A stretch of DNA of 64,000 nucleotides, taken from NCBI GenBank assembly GCA_949825045.1, contig OX463808.1, forward strand, positions 29,573,674 to 29,637,673, given 5' to 3'. Below the pieces are notes generated by a model that worked only from the letters and a program-made list of their open reading frames with translations, was not told where the DNA came from and searched no databases. This stretch comes from Argyresthia goedartella. Lineage: Eukaryota > Arthropoda > Insecta > Lepidoptera > Argyresthiidae. Positions within the stretch are counted from its first letter, which is position 1. Each line of letters begins with the position of its first letter. Below, in pieces: positions 1-11,605 of the stretch. A program made the translations under genes and the position numbers.

Positions 1-119
1 TCAACATGTATAACACAAAAATACCACGCAGTACTGAATACAAATGCTTCTATAAATACATGTGTTCGAGAAAATCAACCCTTTCTGATCATTTCATGAA
101 ATAATTGACTGTATTAAAT

Positions 120-358
120 ACCTTGGACACTATTTACACACATTGATCTAGCTTCAAACTGGGATTCGCTGTATCTTGGGTACTAGACAACGATACACAT
201 ACTTATATAGATAAATATTATACTTAGATAGATAAAAAACCATGACTAGGGTACAAACATCCGTTCTCATCATACAAATATTTGCCCCCACCGGGACTCG
301 AACCCGGGACCCTTGGCTTCGTAGGCAGGGTCACTGCCGACTCAGCCATTCGGGTCGT
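120..358 (-). repeat. tRNA-derived SINE, family S1, copy 1
   Basis: Read on the minus strand, the head (about 281-358) looks like a tRNA with an A box (TGGCTGAGTCGG) and a B box (GGTTCGAGTCC), the internal RNA polymerase III promoter of tRNA-derived SINEs. A body follows with 'tagtacccaagatacag' and the element ends with 'gtgtccaaggtat'. The same unit recurs at 26478, 34555 and 40472, so this is a dispersed family. A 15-bp direct repeat (91-105 and 387-401, 'atttcatgaaataat') lies outside both ends but is not flush with them, so it may not be the target-site duplication. Confidence 0.8.
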
Positions 359-1365
359 CAATATATCATGAAATCCATGGTTGGCAATTTCATGAAATAA
401 TCAAATTATGCGATTTAGCTCCGACACTTACAAGTAGTGTAAGCGAGAAAAGTCACGGGCAAAAGTAAGTATGCACCCAATAAACCATACGAGTCGTAGC
501 TAATGTATTCTAATACCCTTACCACCAACAATATAATCGTTGCCCATTCTCTTCACGGGACAGAAGATTTAAACAGGAGTTACCCGGAATTCACAATGCC
601 GGAATTCACAAGTTCCTCAGCGATTTGGTTAAAAGTTGACGATTTGTCGGGACCGAGGGATAATTTTCGAATCTGCGCGAATACAAAACAAAAGGGCTTG
701 GCGAGCAAAGAGAATAATAACGGGAAGGGCCATTTTCTATTAGCGGAGCGACAGTACAGGGAAGGTTTGGTATTCAACTGCCATCAACTATGAAGTAAAC
801 TGATTGAAATATAAAAAACGCAATGTTTCGACAAATCTAGCCGAATGCCGATGTAAAATGTACCGCAATCACGAATATTTGAATGGTCGTAAAAGCAAGG
901 GTAAATTTACCATTTTTGAAGACTTCCTTTCTTCTATCATGTTATGTCGTTGTCTCGGTTTCCACGACACAGGTTGCAGTTAGAGGCAATACAATAAACA
1001 ATGTACCTGTTTAAACTAAATGACATTCTACGCTACGTTACGATTTTGACTGTATCTTCGCTCTACTGGCACAAGGGATGGGTTCACAATTTGGTCGGAC
1101 CAATTTGCATGTTAACATGAAACCTGGAAAAGTGATAATTGAAAGCGTCAATGTTGAATGTTATCTCAATTCAATCTCCATTTAGCCAATCTTGTCGACA
1201 TCCGTTTTTTATTTCGTAGGAATTTGAATAGACCTCTCTGAGGGTCCTGGGTAAATCGGAAGTGTTTGTTTTTCATAGCATCAATATAATACATACTCGT
1301 ATAATAAAACGGTAGAACAAATAAAAAAGGGTTACTAAAGAACAGCCATAGAACACAAATCAGCG
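359..1365. other. No recognised gene; short SINE scrap
   Basis: I see no gene here. An open frame at 503-793 has an equally open frame on the other strand, a local duplication ('ccggaattcaca' twice near 586-611) and no recognisable motif, so I do not call it. About 945-975 ('tttccacgacacaggttgc') resembles part of SINE family S3. Confidence 0.5.
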
Positions 1366-1772
1366 ACTTTTTAAGGTTCCGTACCCGAAGGGTGCCAATT
1401 GGGACCCTATTACTAAGTCTCCGTTGTGCGTCCGGCCGTCCGTCCGTCTGTCACCAGGCTGTATCTCAGCTGTATGAACCGAGATAGTTAGACAAATGAA
1501 ATTTTCACAGATGGTGTATTTCTGTTGCTGCTATAATAAAAAGTACAAAAAAAAAAGGTGGGCTCCCATACAACAATTCTTTCAATACCACATACAAACT
1601 TATGAATGCACCTTGTTACTTACATGGAGTGTGAAAGTAGCCGCACCAATTACTTTGTAAACAACAATTTGCTATGTAAAATCCAAACTATTCTCTCCAC
1701 ACCATCCCTACCATTGTAAGGTGGTACGGTACCCTTCGTACGCGAGTTTGACTCGCACTTGACCGGTTTTTT
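1366..1772 (+). repeat. Lepidopteran-type dispersed repeat L1, copy 1 (diverged)
   Basis: It starts 'aaggttccgtacccgaagg', contains a short 'gtccgtccgtc' tract, then 'tcaccaggctgtatctcag', 'gaaattttcacagatg' and 'gggctcccatacaac', and ends 'gactcgcacttgaccggtttttt'. The same order is found at 33957-34391 (+) and 37892-38291 (-), with diverged or partial copies at 13162, 19345 and 35458. From memory this is a very common non-autonomous repeat in Lepidoptera. I do not assign a superfamily. It carries no ORF. Confidence 0.7.
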
Positions 1773-3230
1773 TGATTAATTTCTGTCTGTCTGTCTGTTT
1801 GTGCGAGGACAAAGCAAAAACGACTGTACCTATTTTCAGGCGGTTTTCACAGGAAGATACATTATGATTAGAATAAAAAGGATTTGTTTCATTACAATCA
1901 GACCTATTTTTTATCGTCATTTGATATATTTTGGATTCAAAACAGAGAAATTGGAGCTATTATTTACCCTTTCAATTGGCGCTGTTAAACAAGGCCCATG
2001 GCGAAGCTGATGCTGCTGCTGGAATAGACCTAAGGTCTGATTTTCCCACAGCATCTTTATATGTATGTTGCTTGCTCACGGGTTGCAATAGCAGATAACC
2101 TTTTCATATTGTCACAAGAGGAAAATCCAGTCAATGTGGTCTATAAGAAAGTCCTTCCACAATCCTCATCGTGAACAAAATGCCTACCTACTTTGGCCAT
2201 AAGCCCTTTTGCTATAGTGTCCATCTTTGAGGTACTGTGCTAACTGTCCAGTGAGAACCCCCGAAGAAAAAGAGTGGTGTTATAAATTGGAAGCGTCTGT
2301 CTGTCTGTATATTTGTGTGTCTATCTGTAGCACACTAGCGGTCAAGCGGGCGAACGGATTTTGGTGGGGTTTATTGTAAATGGTAGCAGACTCTCCTGCG
2401 ATGGTTCTTAGCCATGTTTTACTAAAATCGGTTCAGCGGTTCGTAAGTTATTAGCTTGAAAGTCAGCCAAATTCGATTCCGTACCGTAAAAGGGAAAAAA
2501 GGAAACATTATAGGACCACTAGTTGTGTAAAAGTAATATTAAACGACTGAATTCTTAACCGATGAAGTGGAAATTTGGTACATTTATTTAGCTTTATGAC
2601 CCAAACACGAAAGTGTTACGTAAGCAAATACATTTAGAATTTGGAGGGAAATTTTGGGGGTGAATCAGGAAATAAAAAAATAAAGTTTTTCAAACTTTAT
2701 CGTGTTTATCGTATTAAAATTTTCTTTCATTAATCTGAAATGCTAAGTTAAAATCATTTTCAAAAATGAGAAAGTTGGCGAAAACCTTAATAAATTTTCT
2801 TACGCACTATTTATATTGCGCAAAGTTGCGGACTTTACCTCAGTATTAACGGCTTATCATGGGTTTGTAGTATCTATTATATAATATATCTATATACGAT
2901 ATGGCATAATATTCTGTGGTAACGGAATTAAAATCCTTTTAAAGCCTAAAATAAGCAGGATAAGGGGCTAATTATTAGTATGATGGAGAGGAATAAATTG
3001 GTATTATTTACTGTTATCCTGTTAATATTACTTCGTGGTATTCCAAATTATCCTTAATTAGAGTCCACCTCTCATCAAGGAGAGTTAGATTTCACTAGAT
3101 AAACTCATTATATTCTCTACGAGTATAAAGCTAGCGAACCCACAAAGTGAATCCATGAAAAAAACTTTAAGTCAATATTCGTATGAATATCGAGTATTCC
3201 ACACAGATCCGAGCTCCATAAAACATACTC
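1773..3230. other. Old repeat-derived DNA, no gene
   Basis: About 1785-1960 and 2275-2560 contain 'gtctgtctgtctg' tracts followed by 'cgaacggattttggtgggg' and 'aaaatcggttcagcggttcg', phrases I associate with common lepidopteran non-autonomous repeats. About 2560-3230 is AT-rich with nothing I can name. The short open frames at 1708-2010 lie in these repeats and on both strands, so they are not called. Confidence 0.4.
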
Positions 3231-3234
3231 GTTA

Positions 3235-3300
3235 GCCTCACCGAGACGCGGCGCAGAATATAAAGTGCCTGGGTTCGATACCCAGTCGGGACTAATTCGA
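3235..3300 (+). repeat. tRNA-like fragment (SINE head)
   Basis: A perfect T-arm, CTGGG-TTCGATA-CCCAG, is followed by 'tcggga'. No matching 5' acceptor strand or complete D-arm is present, so this is a tRNA-derived repeat head and not a tRNA gene. A similar piece with 'gcggttcgatacccg' lies at about 4105-4180. Confidence 0.4.
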
Positions 3301-3584
3301 TTTAGACAAGGGTAAACTCAACAAAAAGTGAGTTGACACAATAAGCCAATAACTCAAACTTAACACACCTTAGTGTGTCGGGAGCACACCTTCAACTTGG
3401 TAGAACTGAATAAGTATATGAGTTACCTAAATTGCTATTTGAGTTATAGTTACATTAACAGATGATGTTGACTGTCCCGTATTTCATTTCAGAGGCTTAA
3501 AAGGTATGTATTTGATGTTGACGAAAAAATTGGCAATCATTATGAAATTAAACCCTTATTTCTGAGTAATACAATAGTAGTTTA

Positions 3585-3985
3585 TGTGACTGCTACATTA
3601 TGGGGGGTATTAACACTCGAGAGTTTTAACGCCTAATTATGTACAGTTACATACTCTAGTTTATCTACACACATATCATAAGCTTTCTTTGAGGTGTTCA
3701 GGAACCGCATGTTTGACCGGCATTGTGGCATTGATCATTGCTCTGCAGTTGTTTAGCTTGTTCTGTAGTACAAACTTCACAGACAAACTAGGGGCGGCAC
3801 GCAGGCGGGTGTCGGCGTTCGAAATTGGAATGTCATAATTTGTCAAATTTTGGTACATTATGGTTATAATGTACAAATTTTCAGATACGAAACGAGTTTT
3901 TATCACACAGTTTTACATTAAGCTGGTCTTAACGTGCGGTTTTTTAGACTCAGTAAAGAGAGTTTATGATACGTGTAAAGATAAA
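3585..3985 (+). mobile_element. Long-TIR MITE, family M1, copy 1
   Basis: The core (3659-3985) has inverted ends: left 'gtttatctacacacatatca' and, reverse-complemented, right 'tttatctttacacgtatc', continuing for about 70 bp at lower identity with matching islands at 'ctctcttt', 'aaccgca.gtt' and 'cgacc.gcat'. A conserved leader of about 75-85 bp ('tagtagtttatgtgactgct') precedes the left end in all four copies (24408, 36488 and 40251 are the others). All four are in the same orientation. There is a quasi-palindrome near 3850-3880. The minus-strand open frame at 3676-3906 is an accidental frame shared with the copy at 36592; I do not consider it a gene. Confidence 0.7.
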
Positions 3986-4234
3986 AGTAATTATTTTGTA
4001 TTTTTTTACTGCACACGAAAAAAACAGGCACTAAGTTCTATGGTTGAGTTAAAATTGAAATCGCTGATTTTTCCCGCAAAAGACGACAGAAGCACAGTAT
4101 TCGCACGTCTGTTGGCCGGTGTACCCGGCTGCAGTCTAGAATTTAAAGTGTCTGCGGTTCGATACCCGTTGGGCCAAATTAGATTTCATACAATAATCTT
4201 CACGCTTTGTACCGAGCGGGCGAGGCGAGCTTGA

Positions 4235-5334
4235 CTCGATTAATTAGGAAACACCCCGAGTGGTGTATTGTTGTGAAGTTCGCGGAGATGCCTGTGGGTA
4301 GTGATGTGCTACTATTGTGAATGACTAATTTTAGTCATTTTTAACCGACTATATAAAAGGAGGGGCTCTCAATTCGTTGTTATTTTCGTTTTTTTACCTC
4401 TAAACTGCAGCCTTACCGGCTATGGCCTCTCGACTTCGTCTTCGTGTTCAATCTGACATTTGAACGCGATGGATTGGCTTCATCTGTCAAATTCGTACCG
4501 CGCAAGTGCCATTGTATTGAAAGCGACGTCGAAGTCGAAAGAATTAACTAAATCAGTATGATTTGGCATAAATCGGTTTCATGTAATGTTTGAAAACGAT
4601 GGAAATAAAATCGAGGCAAATTCCCAAATGTCAAATGAAGACGGAACCTACACGTCCCCGGTCGCAACATTTTCCAGTCGTGATTTGTCGATTTTAACGA
4701 TATTGAAACTCATCATATCATTTTGGTAAGTGATTATAGGAAATTTTGTATAACAGTAAAAAATCGTTCAGGGACCCAATAAGGTCAACATATTGCTGAT
4801 TGTAGTTTTTGAGATGGCGTGGGATTTGAGATAAATTTTTTTCACATTATTTTTGAAGCTATTTGGAAAAAAAAAACAATTTGAAACATTATGTAGACCT
4901 CCATTTAATTTTGAAATTTAAAAATCTGTCCTGTAATTTGATTTCTAAATAAAAAAACTGGAATTATGATGTCATCCACGTAAACAAAATTGCGTATTAT
5001 TGTTAACGTTCAACGTTAACGGTTTTTAATCGTCATGAGATGAGTTCTACCGTAAATTCCTTAGATTTTTGCGGTCATTGTCACGAGATGAATTCTGCCT
5101 ATTAGTACCGTAAATTCGTTTATGACGTGTAATACGTGTTGACTCGATACAGATTTCGTGGACTCGTTTTTTCCATTCGCATCCCGACTGGAGAGGAATA
5201 TACATTGAATTCAGTTTTTTTTACTAGGTGAATAATTACTTTATTTTACTTTATGGTGATGCGGTAAGCTGTATCCGTACTTCTGCTACCCCATATGGGA
5301 AAAGGTATGACGCTATCTATGTTTTCTATTTTAT
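4235..5334. other. No recognised feature
   Basis: AT-rich DNA without a convincing ORF, repeat or RNA gene. The open frame at 3860-4234 runs out of the MITE into a tRNA-like scrap and ends here. A short phrase at 5283-5306 ('ctaccccatatgggaaaagg') matches the tail of SINE family S4. Confidence 0.4.
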
Positions 5335-5600
5335 TTTTAGTCATCGTCTATTTTAGACATCATCTATTTTTAGACATGGTCTATTTTGACTCAAATGTCA
5401 TCGACTATTTTGAGTCAGCCACGATTCTGAGAAGTTGACTATTTTGAGACAGCCACTATTTTGAGAATTCGACTATTTTGAGATAGCCACTATTTTGAGA
5501 CGTCGACTATTTTGAGACAGCCACTATTTTGAAACATTGACTAGTTTGAGATATTGACTAATTTGGGACATCGACTATTTTCAGACACCGACTATTTTTG
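5335..5600. repeat. Diverged minisatellite, ~17-bp unit
   Basis: About 15 degenerate units built on 'gactattttgagacag(cc)' with alternating forms (gactattttgagacagcc / actattttgagaattc), so the period is about 17 bp with a ~34-bp dimer in the middle. The first units ('gtctattttagacatcat') are more diverged. The array ends directly at the perfect hairpin 5597-5626. No gene overlaps it. Confidence 0.8.
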
Positions 5601-5626
5601 GTCGTTGTCGGATGACAACGACCAAA
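5597..5626. repeat. Perfect hairpin, 13-bp arms, 4-nt loop
   Basis: The left arm tttggtcgttgtc (5597-5609), loop ggat and right arm gacaacgaccaaa (5614-5626) pair without mismatch. It sits at the 3' edge of the minisatellite, so the array's last unit has been folded back. Confidence 0.9.
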
Positions 5627-5839
5627 ACAAACCCAATTATAGTGACATGCATTTTCCCCAGAGGTGGCAGAGGCACAGTGCCCACCTTTATCCAATAAGT
5701 ACTCCATTTAGTCATCCTATCCAGCTCTATTTTGTGTAACAGCTTATGGCCACAGCGCGATTATCTTATTTGAGCTGTGTATGATGAAGCCACACTTTCA
5801 TGAAGATTATATCTATATATACATTTGAACGATAAATAA

Positions 5840-5935
5840 AATAAACATTTATACCCAGGCTCAAACATTGCTTCTGGCCCCACACTAGGATACTAGCCAG
5901 AAACGACGTCATACACATATAAACACGCAGACCTT
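5840..5935 (-). repeat. SINE family S3 fragment
   Basis: 'caaacattgcttctggcccc' then 'acactaggata' and 'agaaacgacgtca' match, on the minus strand, the body of family S3 seen at 9098, 11463, 26085 and 32755. The tRNA-like head is missing or too decayed to see. An open minus-strand frame at 5766-6119 crosses this repeat and is not called. Confidence 0.6.
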
Positions 5936-6304
5936 TTTTTTTTTCATAAACAAAACCTCCAAACGCAACGCCATAAAGTATAAAGTAATGAAATGACTTA
6001 TCGTAGATATCAGTCTTTTGGAATTGGCACATCACTAGAGGAGCGGTTGCGATGTGTTCGTTATTAGAGTCCTGAGGGGTTAAGGTTCGATGGTAGCGAA
6101 TTAAGGGGTAGTTTGACAATTTGATACGAAGTTGGAACCTTTGTTTGGGTCGAGTTTCTCAGCTGTACATGGAATTCTGATGATATTCGGAGGCTAATAG
6201 GCTGATGCGGCAATCGGCTAAACTATTGCCCAAACATTGCATTGAATCGTAGGTGCAAGAAATTACCGAACGAAGAAACGAGGAAAAAGATCTCCGTGGT
6301 GGTG

Positions 6305-6340
6305 GAGCGAGCGTGCAACCACTAGGTTGCACGCTCGCTC
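6305..6340. repeat. Perfect hairpin, 16-bp arms, 4-nt loop
   Basis: Left arm gagcgagcgtgcaacc (6305-6320), loop acta, right arm ggttgcacgctcgctc (6325-6340), no mismatch. It is GC-rich in an AT-rich surrounding. Confidence 0.95.
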
Positions 6341-6384
6341 ACGCTGGAGATACGGGTTGGAATCTGGTGCTGACTAAGCACCAA

Positions 6385-6440
6385 TAAGATTTGTGCCTTT
6401 GCCACTCCGTATGGGAATAAGCGTGACGCTTTGTAATGCT
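6385..6440 (+). repeat. SINE family S4 tail
   Basis: 'tttgtgcctttgccactccg' and 'tatgggaataagcgtgacgc' match the tail shared by copies at 7435, 23620, 37675, 39838 and 52390. Only the 3' part is recognisable. Confidence 0.55.
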
Positions 6441-6448
6441 ATGTTATA

Positions 6449-6690
6449 CAGGTGACATTTAATTAATTGATCATATTTTGGGGAATGATAGTACCCATGG
6501 CAATTTGAACAATTTTCGCCAATGATCGCAAATTAAAAAAAGTTTCGCTTTCCAGTACATTGACCCGAACAGCTAATTAGATTCCATTTTTTTTTTCTTT
6601 GCGACCATATTGATTTTCTGGGGAAAGTTGTTCATAATTATAGGTACTATCATTTCCCAAAGTATGGTCAGCTAATTAAATGTCACCTTG
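6449..6690. mobile_element. TA-flanked MITE, family M2, copy 1
   Basis: A 242-bp palindromic element flanked by TA on both sides (6447-6448, 6691-6692). Left end 'caggtgacatttaattaatt'; the right end reverse-complements to 'caaggtgacatttaatta'. The similarity continues through 'catattttggggaatgatag' and its right counterpart 'tactatcatttcccaaagta'. TA flanks and size fit a non-autonomous Tc1/mariner-type element. Copies lie at 13975 and 60361. Confidence 0.85.
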
Positions 6691-7434
6691 TATAAGAAAC
6701 ACACTTATAATTCGTTACTATTTTTTTTCTACTATTTTTTTTATAATCATTGGTGATTCAGTTGAATTCAATGCAAAGTCAAGTAAACTGAAAATTCCGT
6801 AAAAAATACGATCACATAGCAAACTAGGCAACTAACTAACCAACTTGGGAACAGTACAACAGATGCATTTTCCAAACTACACGCCACACGCACGACACAA
6901 GGCACGGCGTTTATGAAATCTCGCTATTCCTTGAGGGTTCTCAGATCTTCGGGTTTATCTGTAAATGTCTGGAAAAGTAAAAGTTGAACTTATTTCGCCA
7001 ATAGGCCCTATATCCCTTATACAGTATCTTGTGAAAGGTTTGTGTGTGTTGATGTGGAAGGTTCTGTGTTTCTTTGTGCCAGACATGTATTTTCCTATGC
7101 ATTAATTTTCTCGAACCGTATTTTCAATATACACGACATATGTTTTACCGATATAATAATTTTCCAGGTGTTGATTTCCTCATACACTTTATGCTTGATT
7201 TAACTTACATCCATAAATGTCTATTTTGCGTGACAGTGGGCTTGCCTATCGCTATCGATATAGTTACGAGATATAAAGGTTTCCTCACGATGTATTCTAC
7301 CGCCTTTAGTACGTCCACATAGTGTACGTACTAATAACGGAATAATATTATATAATAGCGTGTGATTGATTAACGTCGCGATGCTTAACTTGTTGTATTT
7401 TCTGTATCTTGTTTTGTGTCATACATATCTTCTT
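6691..7434. other. No recognised feature
   Basis: AT-rich. The open frame at 7074-7322 has no motif and no splice context that I find convincing. Confidence 0.4.
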
Positions 7435-7545
7435 AGCTGCGGCGATGGGCTAGCCCCCTGTCACGTAAAATGGACCAGTGAAAACTGGCTCAACAGGGAG
7501 CAAATGCCACCCCGTATGGGAAAAGACGTGACGTGTATGGATGTA
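7435..7545 (+). repeat. SINE family S4 copy
   Basis: 'agctgcggcgatgggctagc' to 'caccccgtatgggaaaagac' matches the copies at 23620, 37675 and 52390. The ends are not sharp. The phrase 'cccgtatgggaaaaggcgtg' is, from memory, widespread in Lepidoptera. Confidence 0.6.
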
Positions 7546-7604
7546 AGTTAAATCAAGCATAAAGTGCATGAGGAAATAAACACGTGGAAAACTATTATAT
7601 CGAT

Positions 7605-7930
7605 TAAATATAGGCTTGTGTTTAAACGATTACCAAAAAATTCGAAAATTTACTATCAATAAATTCGAAATGACTGCCAAAATGGATGGATGTCCTCCAA
7701 ATTGTGTTTGGATAAATGATCACCAAACTTCTTTTTATGTTTTGTGTACTTACGTTTATGTTTTAAGTATTTTTTGTTGTTCTTACTTGTTCAACCTAAC
7801 ACGAAGGATAAAGGGGGGTTAGCACCAAAGCTACCGCAGTATTTTGCCCTGATATTTTCTGCAACTTTTGGTGGTCATTTAGCCATTTTGGGTAGGAAAA
7901 AAATATTTTGGTGTTCATTATATTTGTTGC
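7605..7930 (+). repeat. Dispersed repeat R5, copy 1
   Basis: About 325 bp including 'aaattcgaaatgactgccaa', 'ttgttcaacctaacacgaag' and 'tggtcatttagccattttgg'. An almost colinear copy lies inverted at 48955-49300, and a partial one at 47320-47440. The internal 'ggtgatcatt / ggtggtcattt' motifs repeat. The overlapping open frames at 7616-7935 are in different frames of the same repeat and look accidental. Superfamily unknown. Confidence 0.7.
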
Positions 7931-8586
7931 CTTAAATATATAAATGTAAATCGTATATCGGTATATGAAAAATACGGATCGAGAAAATGAATGCAGTGTG
8001 GAAATTAAAGCATGTAGAACATTGTACTACAAGTAAAAAAAAACGTACAGAAAAAATAATTCCTGGGAAAAAACGCGAATGGAAAAAAAATACAGCGAAA
8101 GTATTATTTCGGAAAATTCATCTATACACTCTTTCACACGAGGTGTCTTTTGTTGCGACTCTGCTTGTTTATGCGATGTTGTCATTGGTATTTTTTTCAA
8201 AAGCGATTTACATTCCTAAGCGTTAGAATAACATGATCGATAGTGGCCCAACAACCTTCTCATTTATTCCTATCTGCGTGTCTTTGTGTAGCCTTTTAAA
8301 TGCTTTTTCCTGGCCACCCAGCTCCCACAATAAACCAAACTGTATAAGTAGTTAAACGGCGACGTGGTTTCGCCAACGCTTCAGGAGCGTGTTAGGGCAA
8401 CCTGCCGCATGATTTATGATGAAGGCTGCCTCAAGAAAGTTGGGAGAGGCTGCGGAATTTATCGTGGACTCCCATTCATTATCACGATGGAGTCTTTGAC
8501 GGCACGGCTTATTTGAGGGGCAGTTTTGTAAGAGCCATTATTCTACTTCTAGAGTAAAGTAAAGTAAAAGTATTTTTTTTGATGAA
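7931..8586. other. No recognised feature
   Basis: The lysine-rich open frame at 7987-8226 reflects A-rich DNA. Nothing else could be supported. Confidence 0.35.
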
Positions 8587-8870
8587 ATGAGCTCCGTGGT
8601 CTAATGGGTTTCACTCTTGCTTCTCACAAAGGAGATGCAGGTTCGTACATTCGTATAATTAATTTATCTTGAGCACATTCTCGGACGTTCAGTGTTTCGG
8701 ATGTCACGTTAAGTCCCGGCTACTACCGCTATGTGGTAGTGGTCGTAAAAACCCTTCCATCAACCCGCACTGAGCCAGTGTGGTGGAGTATGGCTTAATC
8801 TTACTCGTATCCGGGTAAAGTCCTGTGCCCCTTGGTGGGCACATTAATGGGCTACAATTATAAGTAAAAA
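8587..8870 (+). repeat. tRNA-derived SINE, family S2, copy 1
   Basis: The head 'gagctccgtggtctaatggg' carries an A-box-like TGGTCTAATGGG and a B-box-like 'gcaggttcgta'. The body has 'ccttccatcaacccgcactg', 'gagtatggcttaatcttact' and 'gggcacattaatgggctaca'. Other copies: head at 23978 (+), bodies at 24060, 40828 and 43735 (-). Confidence 0.75.
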
Positions 8871-9097
8871 TTCGTCACAAAAACAAGTCCTTGATAGAAA
8901 GGGTTTCCTTGTCTCCCAAATTAGGGAACCTGTATCTTGAGAAACAGAAGACTAAGTTCCATAAGTTTTATTTCTGACATCATACTTAATTTACCTTTAA
9001 CGTTGAGATTCCAATCAGCTACTTTTATTTAAACAGTTTATTATGTTTCAAAGGGTGAGGCTCGAAACAACTCAATCATACATAATATTAAGTTCAT

Positions 9098-9285
9098 TTG
9101 ACGACAACTGTGGGATTGCGGTTCGAGGCTCTGACTCCCAAGCGAGTGTCCCGGGTTTGAATCCCGGATTGGGACAAAAAAAACACCAGATAATTATGTT
9201 TATATGTACGTGACGCCGCTGTTTCTGGTTCCTGCGACACCTAGTGTAGGTAGCCCCACAAATCAAAAGCCCCAAAGCAATGTGT
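9098..9285 (+). repeat. tRNA-derived SINE, family S3
   Basis: A tRNA-like head with B box 'gggtttgaatcccggattgg' is followed by the family body 'gtgacgccgctgtttctggt', 'tcctgcgacacctagtgta' and 'aaagcaatgtgtaa'. There is no closed acceptor stem, so it is not a tRNA gene. Other copies at 5840, 11463, 26085 (minus) and 32755 (plus). Confidence 0.75.
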
Positions 9286-11462
9286 AATGACTCGACAAAC
9301 TTAGATATTTGCGACCTTCTAGAATAAATTAAATGCACAAGAAGATTTGGGGAGAGAGATCTTTTGAACAAACAGGGTGAAATAGTCACATTAGAGGTAT
9401 TTAGGTATATATAAATGTAAAAAAGGTAGTTACAGTTTAACCTCTTATCATAATTTTGTAATGGCGATGATGATGTCCTCTAGAATAGGTAATAAAAACA
9501 GTGCCTCAGACTCTCAGAAGCTTGTTTGCGTTTTTCACGTGGCATGGTTTTGCTGCACTTGATAAAGGATCGTTGTCTCGTGTTGAGAAGAAAGGCTCTA
9601 TTATCGTCTTATCTAAATATATTTTCTTGCTTCCTGATCTAACTGTTTTTCCGCGCTACGTTTATCTACCTCACAAAATCGGAAACGGCAGTGAATTAAG
9701 AAATATTCAAAGCAAGTCCTGGATTAAAAAGCTGAATCGATAGATCGCGACCGCGTTTTCATTAATAAAAAACCCTTCTGCATTACACTCGAGAGGCGCA
9801 ACCTTGAGTTTCATAATCAGTATCCAAGTCGCAAGTTTGGCTTGTCGGCTCCCGAGGGTCGACATATTCTACCAAGTCTGCCGAAGACAAACTGCTATTA
9901 CTTAAGAACACTTTGATAGTTCAGAATATGCTGGTGTCGCGGTATGATGGATTGATGGATTGTTGGTTGAGTTGCGTCAACTTGAAGTAACTGAAAATGA
10001 GACGTAGATATTTCTTCGAAATATCTACGTCTTCAAGCACTGTTGTGAATTGGAAGATATACGTATGTTCTGATTGACTGATGTTTCACAACTAGATATT
10101 TTCCCTTTTTCAGTCACTAAGAAATGACCAGCCACTAACACCAGGACCCGGCACTTCTCGGAAGGACCTGAAAATTGTACGAGTGTCGGTTGCGTAAGTT
10201 GTCACGCTAGTTACATATGCTCTTATAAAATTTACCTTTGTTTCTCACGCACGCAGACATTAGACACCGCTTCCAAGGTTCATAGCTTACCATCTCGCAT
10301 TGCAAACTTCCTAATGCACTAAGAAAGCATAAGTAGTTGAAACCAAAACCTAATTGAAGACATAAGCCAACCCCGAAGAAACTCCTAATACAGCAAGATA
10401 AATTATTACTAAGTGAAATTACCAAACCGAGATAACATATATCTTGAAGAAAATAACTCACGAATTAAACAGAGGAACCGTTTTCGTATAATCCCGAATC
10501 CCATTACCAGCAGGACCCTAAAATGAAAACGTTGAAACGAATAAAGAACGGTTTTGCAACACTTCATTGTGATAAAACTGAGAAGCTGTGAACCTGATTA
10601 ATTTGGGAATGGTTCCGTGCTTGTGTTTATAGCTTCACAATAATTTCTCAATTTGATTCTAGGACGCAAAAACATTCAGTACGGCGTAAAGTCATGAATG
10701 AATGAATATAACCAATCAGGCAGATATACTAAATAATCTGTGTTTATGGATATTTAGGATAGTGTATCAAAATGATTAAGGCATTACAGGGTATGGACTG
10801 TCTTCAAAATTGGGTCAGCTAATATTGTAAGTCTCCACAAAAGTCGTATTCACTCATTTTACGAAGGGTCTCTGTAAATTCCCGAATGCTACAACACCCG
10901 AGGGCCAATCTAAAACCGCCGCTCATTCCCGGGAATTCCCGTACTCCCGGTTCCCTTGAGCGCACTACATCACTACCGGGGAATGACTCCCATTAGCATA
11001 TAAATTGATTTTATTCTATTTTAATACAAACAGTTTCGTGCGGATTCTGCTGTTTTGGGGCGGATGTGGGTATGAATTATATGATACTTTTGACTTTGGA
11101 GATTTATTATTTTTCTACTTTCAACTCATTCCGAGAACCGATAGCCTTTATCATGATATGGTTTCAAATAACCGGTGACGACCGGGAAAAATTTAAAACT
11201 TATTGACCTACATTATTTTGTATAGGTAAATTCTTCGTTTTTGTTCCTTAATGAGCTAATTGTGTGACGAATGTTTTACGAATACATAGTAATTACTATA
11301 TTATTGAAACCTTTCCTGCGTATTTCAGTTTATTGTAAAAGCCCTCCAACCATGAAAGTGGTTGGAGCACATTTTTTTTGAGTAAAACAAGTTACAGTTT
11401 TGAACTTCGAGAACTAATTACATAAAAAGACGAAATAAAATCTGAATTAAAATATAAACATT
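9286..11462. other. Gene-free stretch
   Basis: No ORF with a recognisable domain. About 10885-10990 has 'cattcccgggaattcccgta', a palindromic GC patch like the ends of some hAT-type MITEs; I cannot define its limits. 11340-11370 holds a short inverted repeat ('ctccaaccatgaaagtggttggag'). Confidence 0.4.
10000..10032. repeat. Perfect hairpin, 14-bp arms, 5-nt loop
   Basis: Left arm agacgtagatattt (10000-10013), loop cttcg, right arm aaatatctacgtct (10019-10032), no mismatch. No terminator role is implied; no gene ends here. Confidence 0.95.
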
Positions 11463-11605
11463 TATATCAGGCACATACATTGCTTCTGGCCCCACACTAG
11501 GATGCCCTGTGTCGTGAGAACCAGAAACAGCGACGTCACACACATACAAAGGGATTTTTTTTCTTCCATCCCAGGCGAGATTCAAACCCGGAACCCCACG
11601 CTTGT
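11463..11605 (-). repeat. tRNA-derived SINE, family S3
   Basis: On the minus strand: the tRNA-like T-arm ('gggttccgggtttgaatctc' region, about 11580-11605), then the body with 'tgtgacgtcgctgtttctgg' and 'ctagtgtggggccagaagca'. It is close to the copies at 26085 and 9098. Confidence 0.75.

Noticed and set aside
281..358. tRNA gene on minus strand
   Set aside because: The same head plus body occurs four times in the window; it is a SINE.
503..793. 96-residue ORF
   Set aside because: Open on both strands, internal duplication, no motif, no splice context.
6305..6340. Rho-independent terminator
   Set aside because: A perfect GC hairpin, but eukaryotic context, no T-run and no gene ending there.
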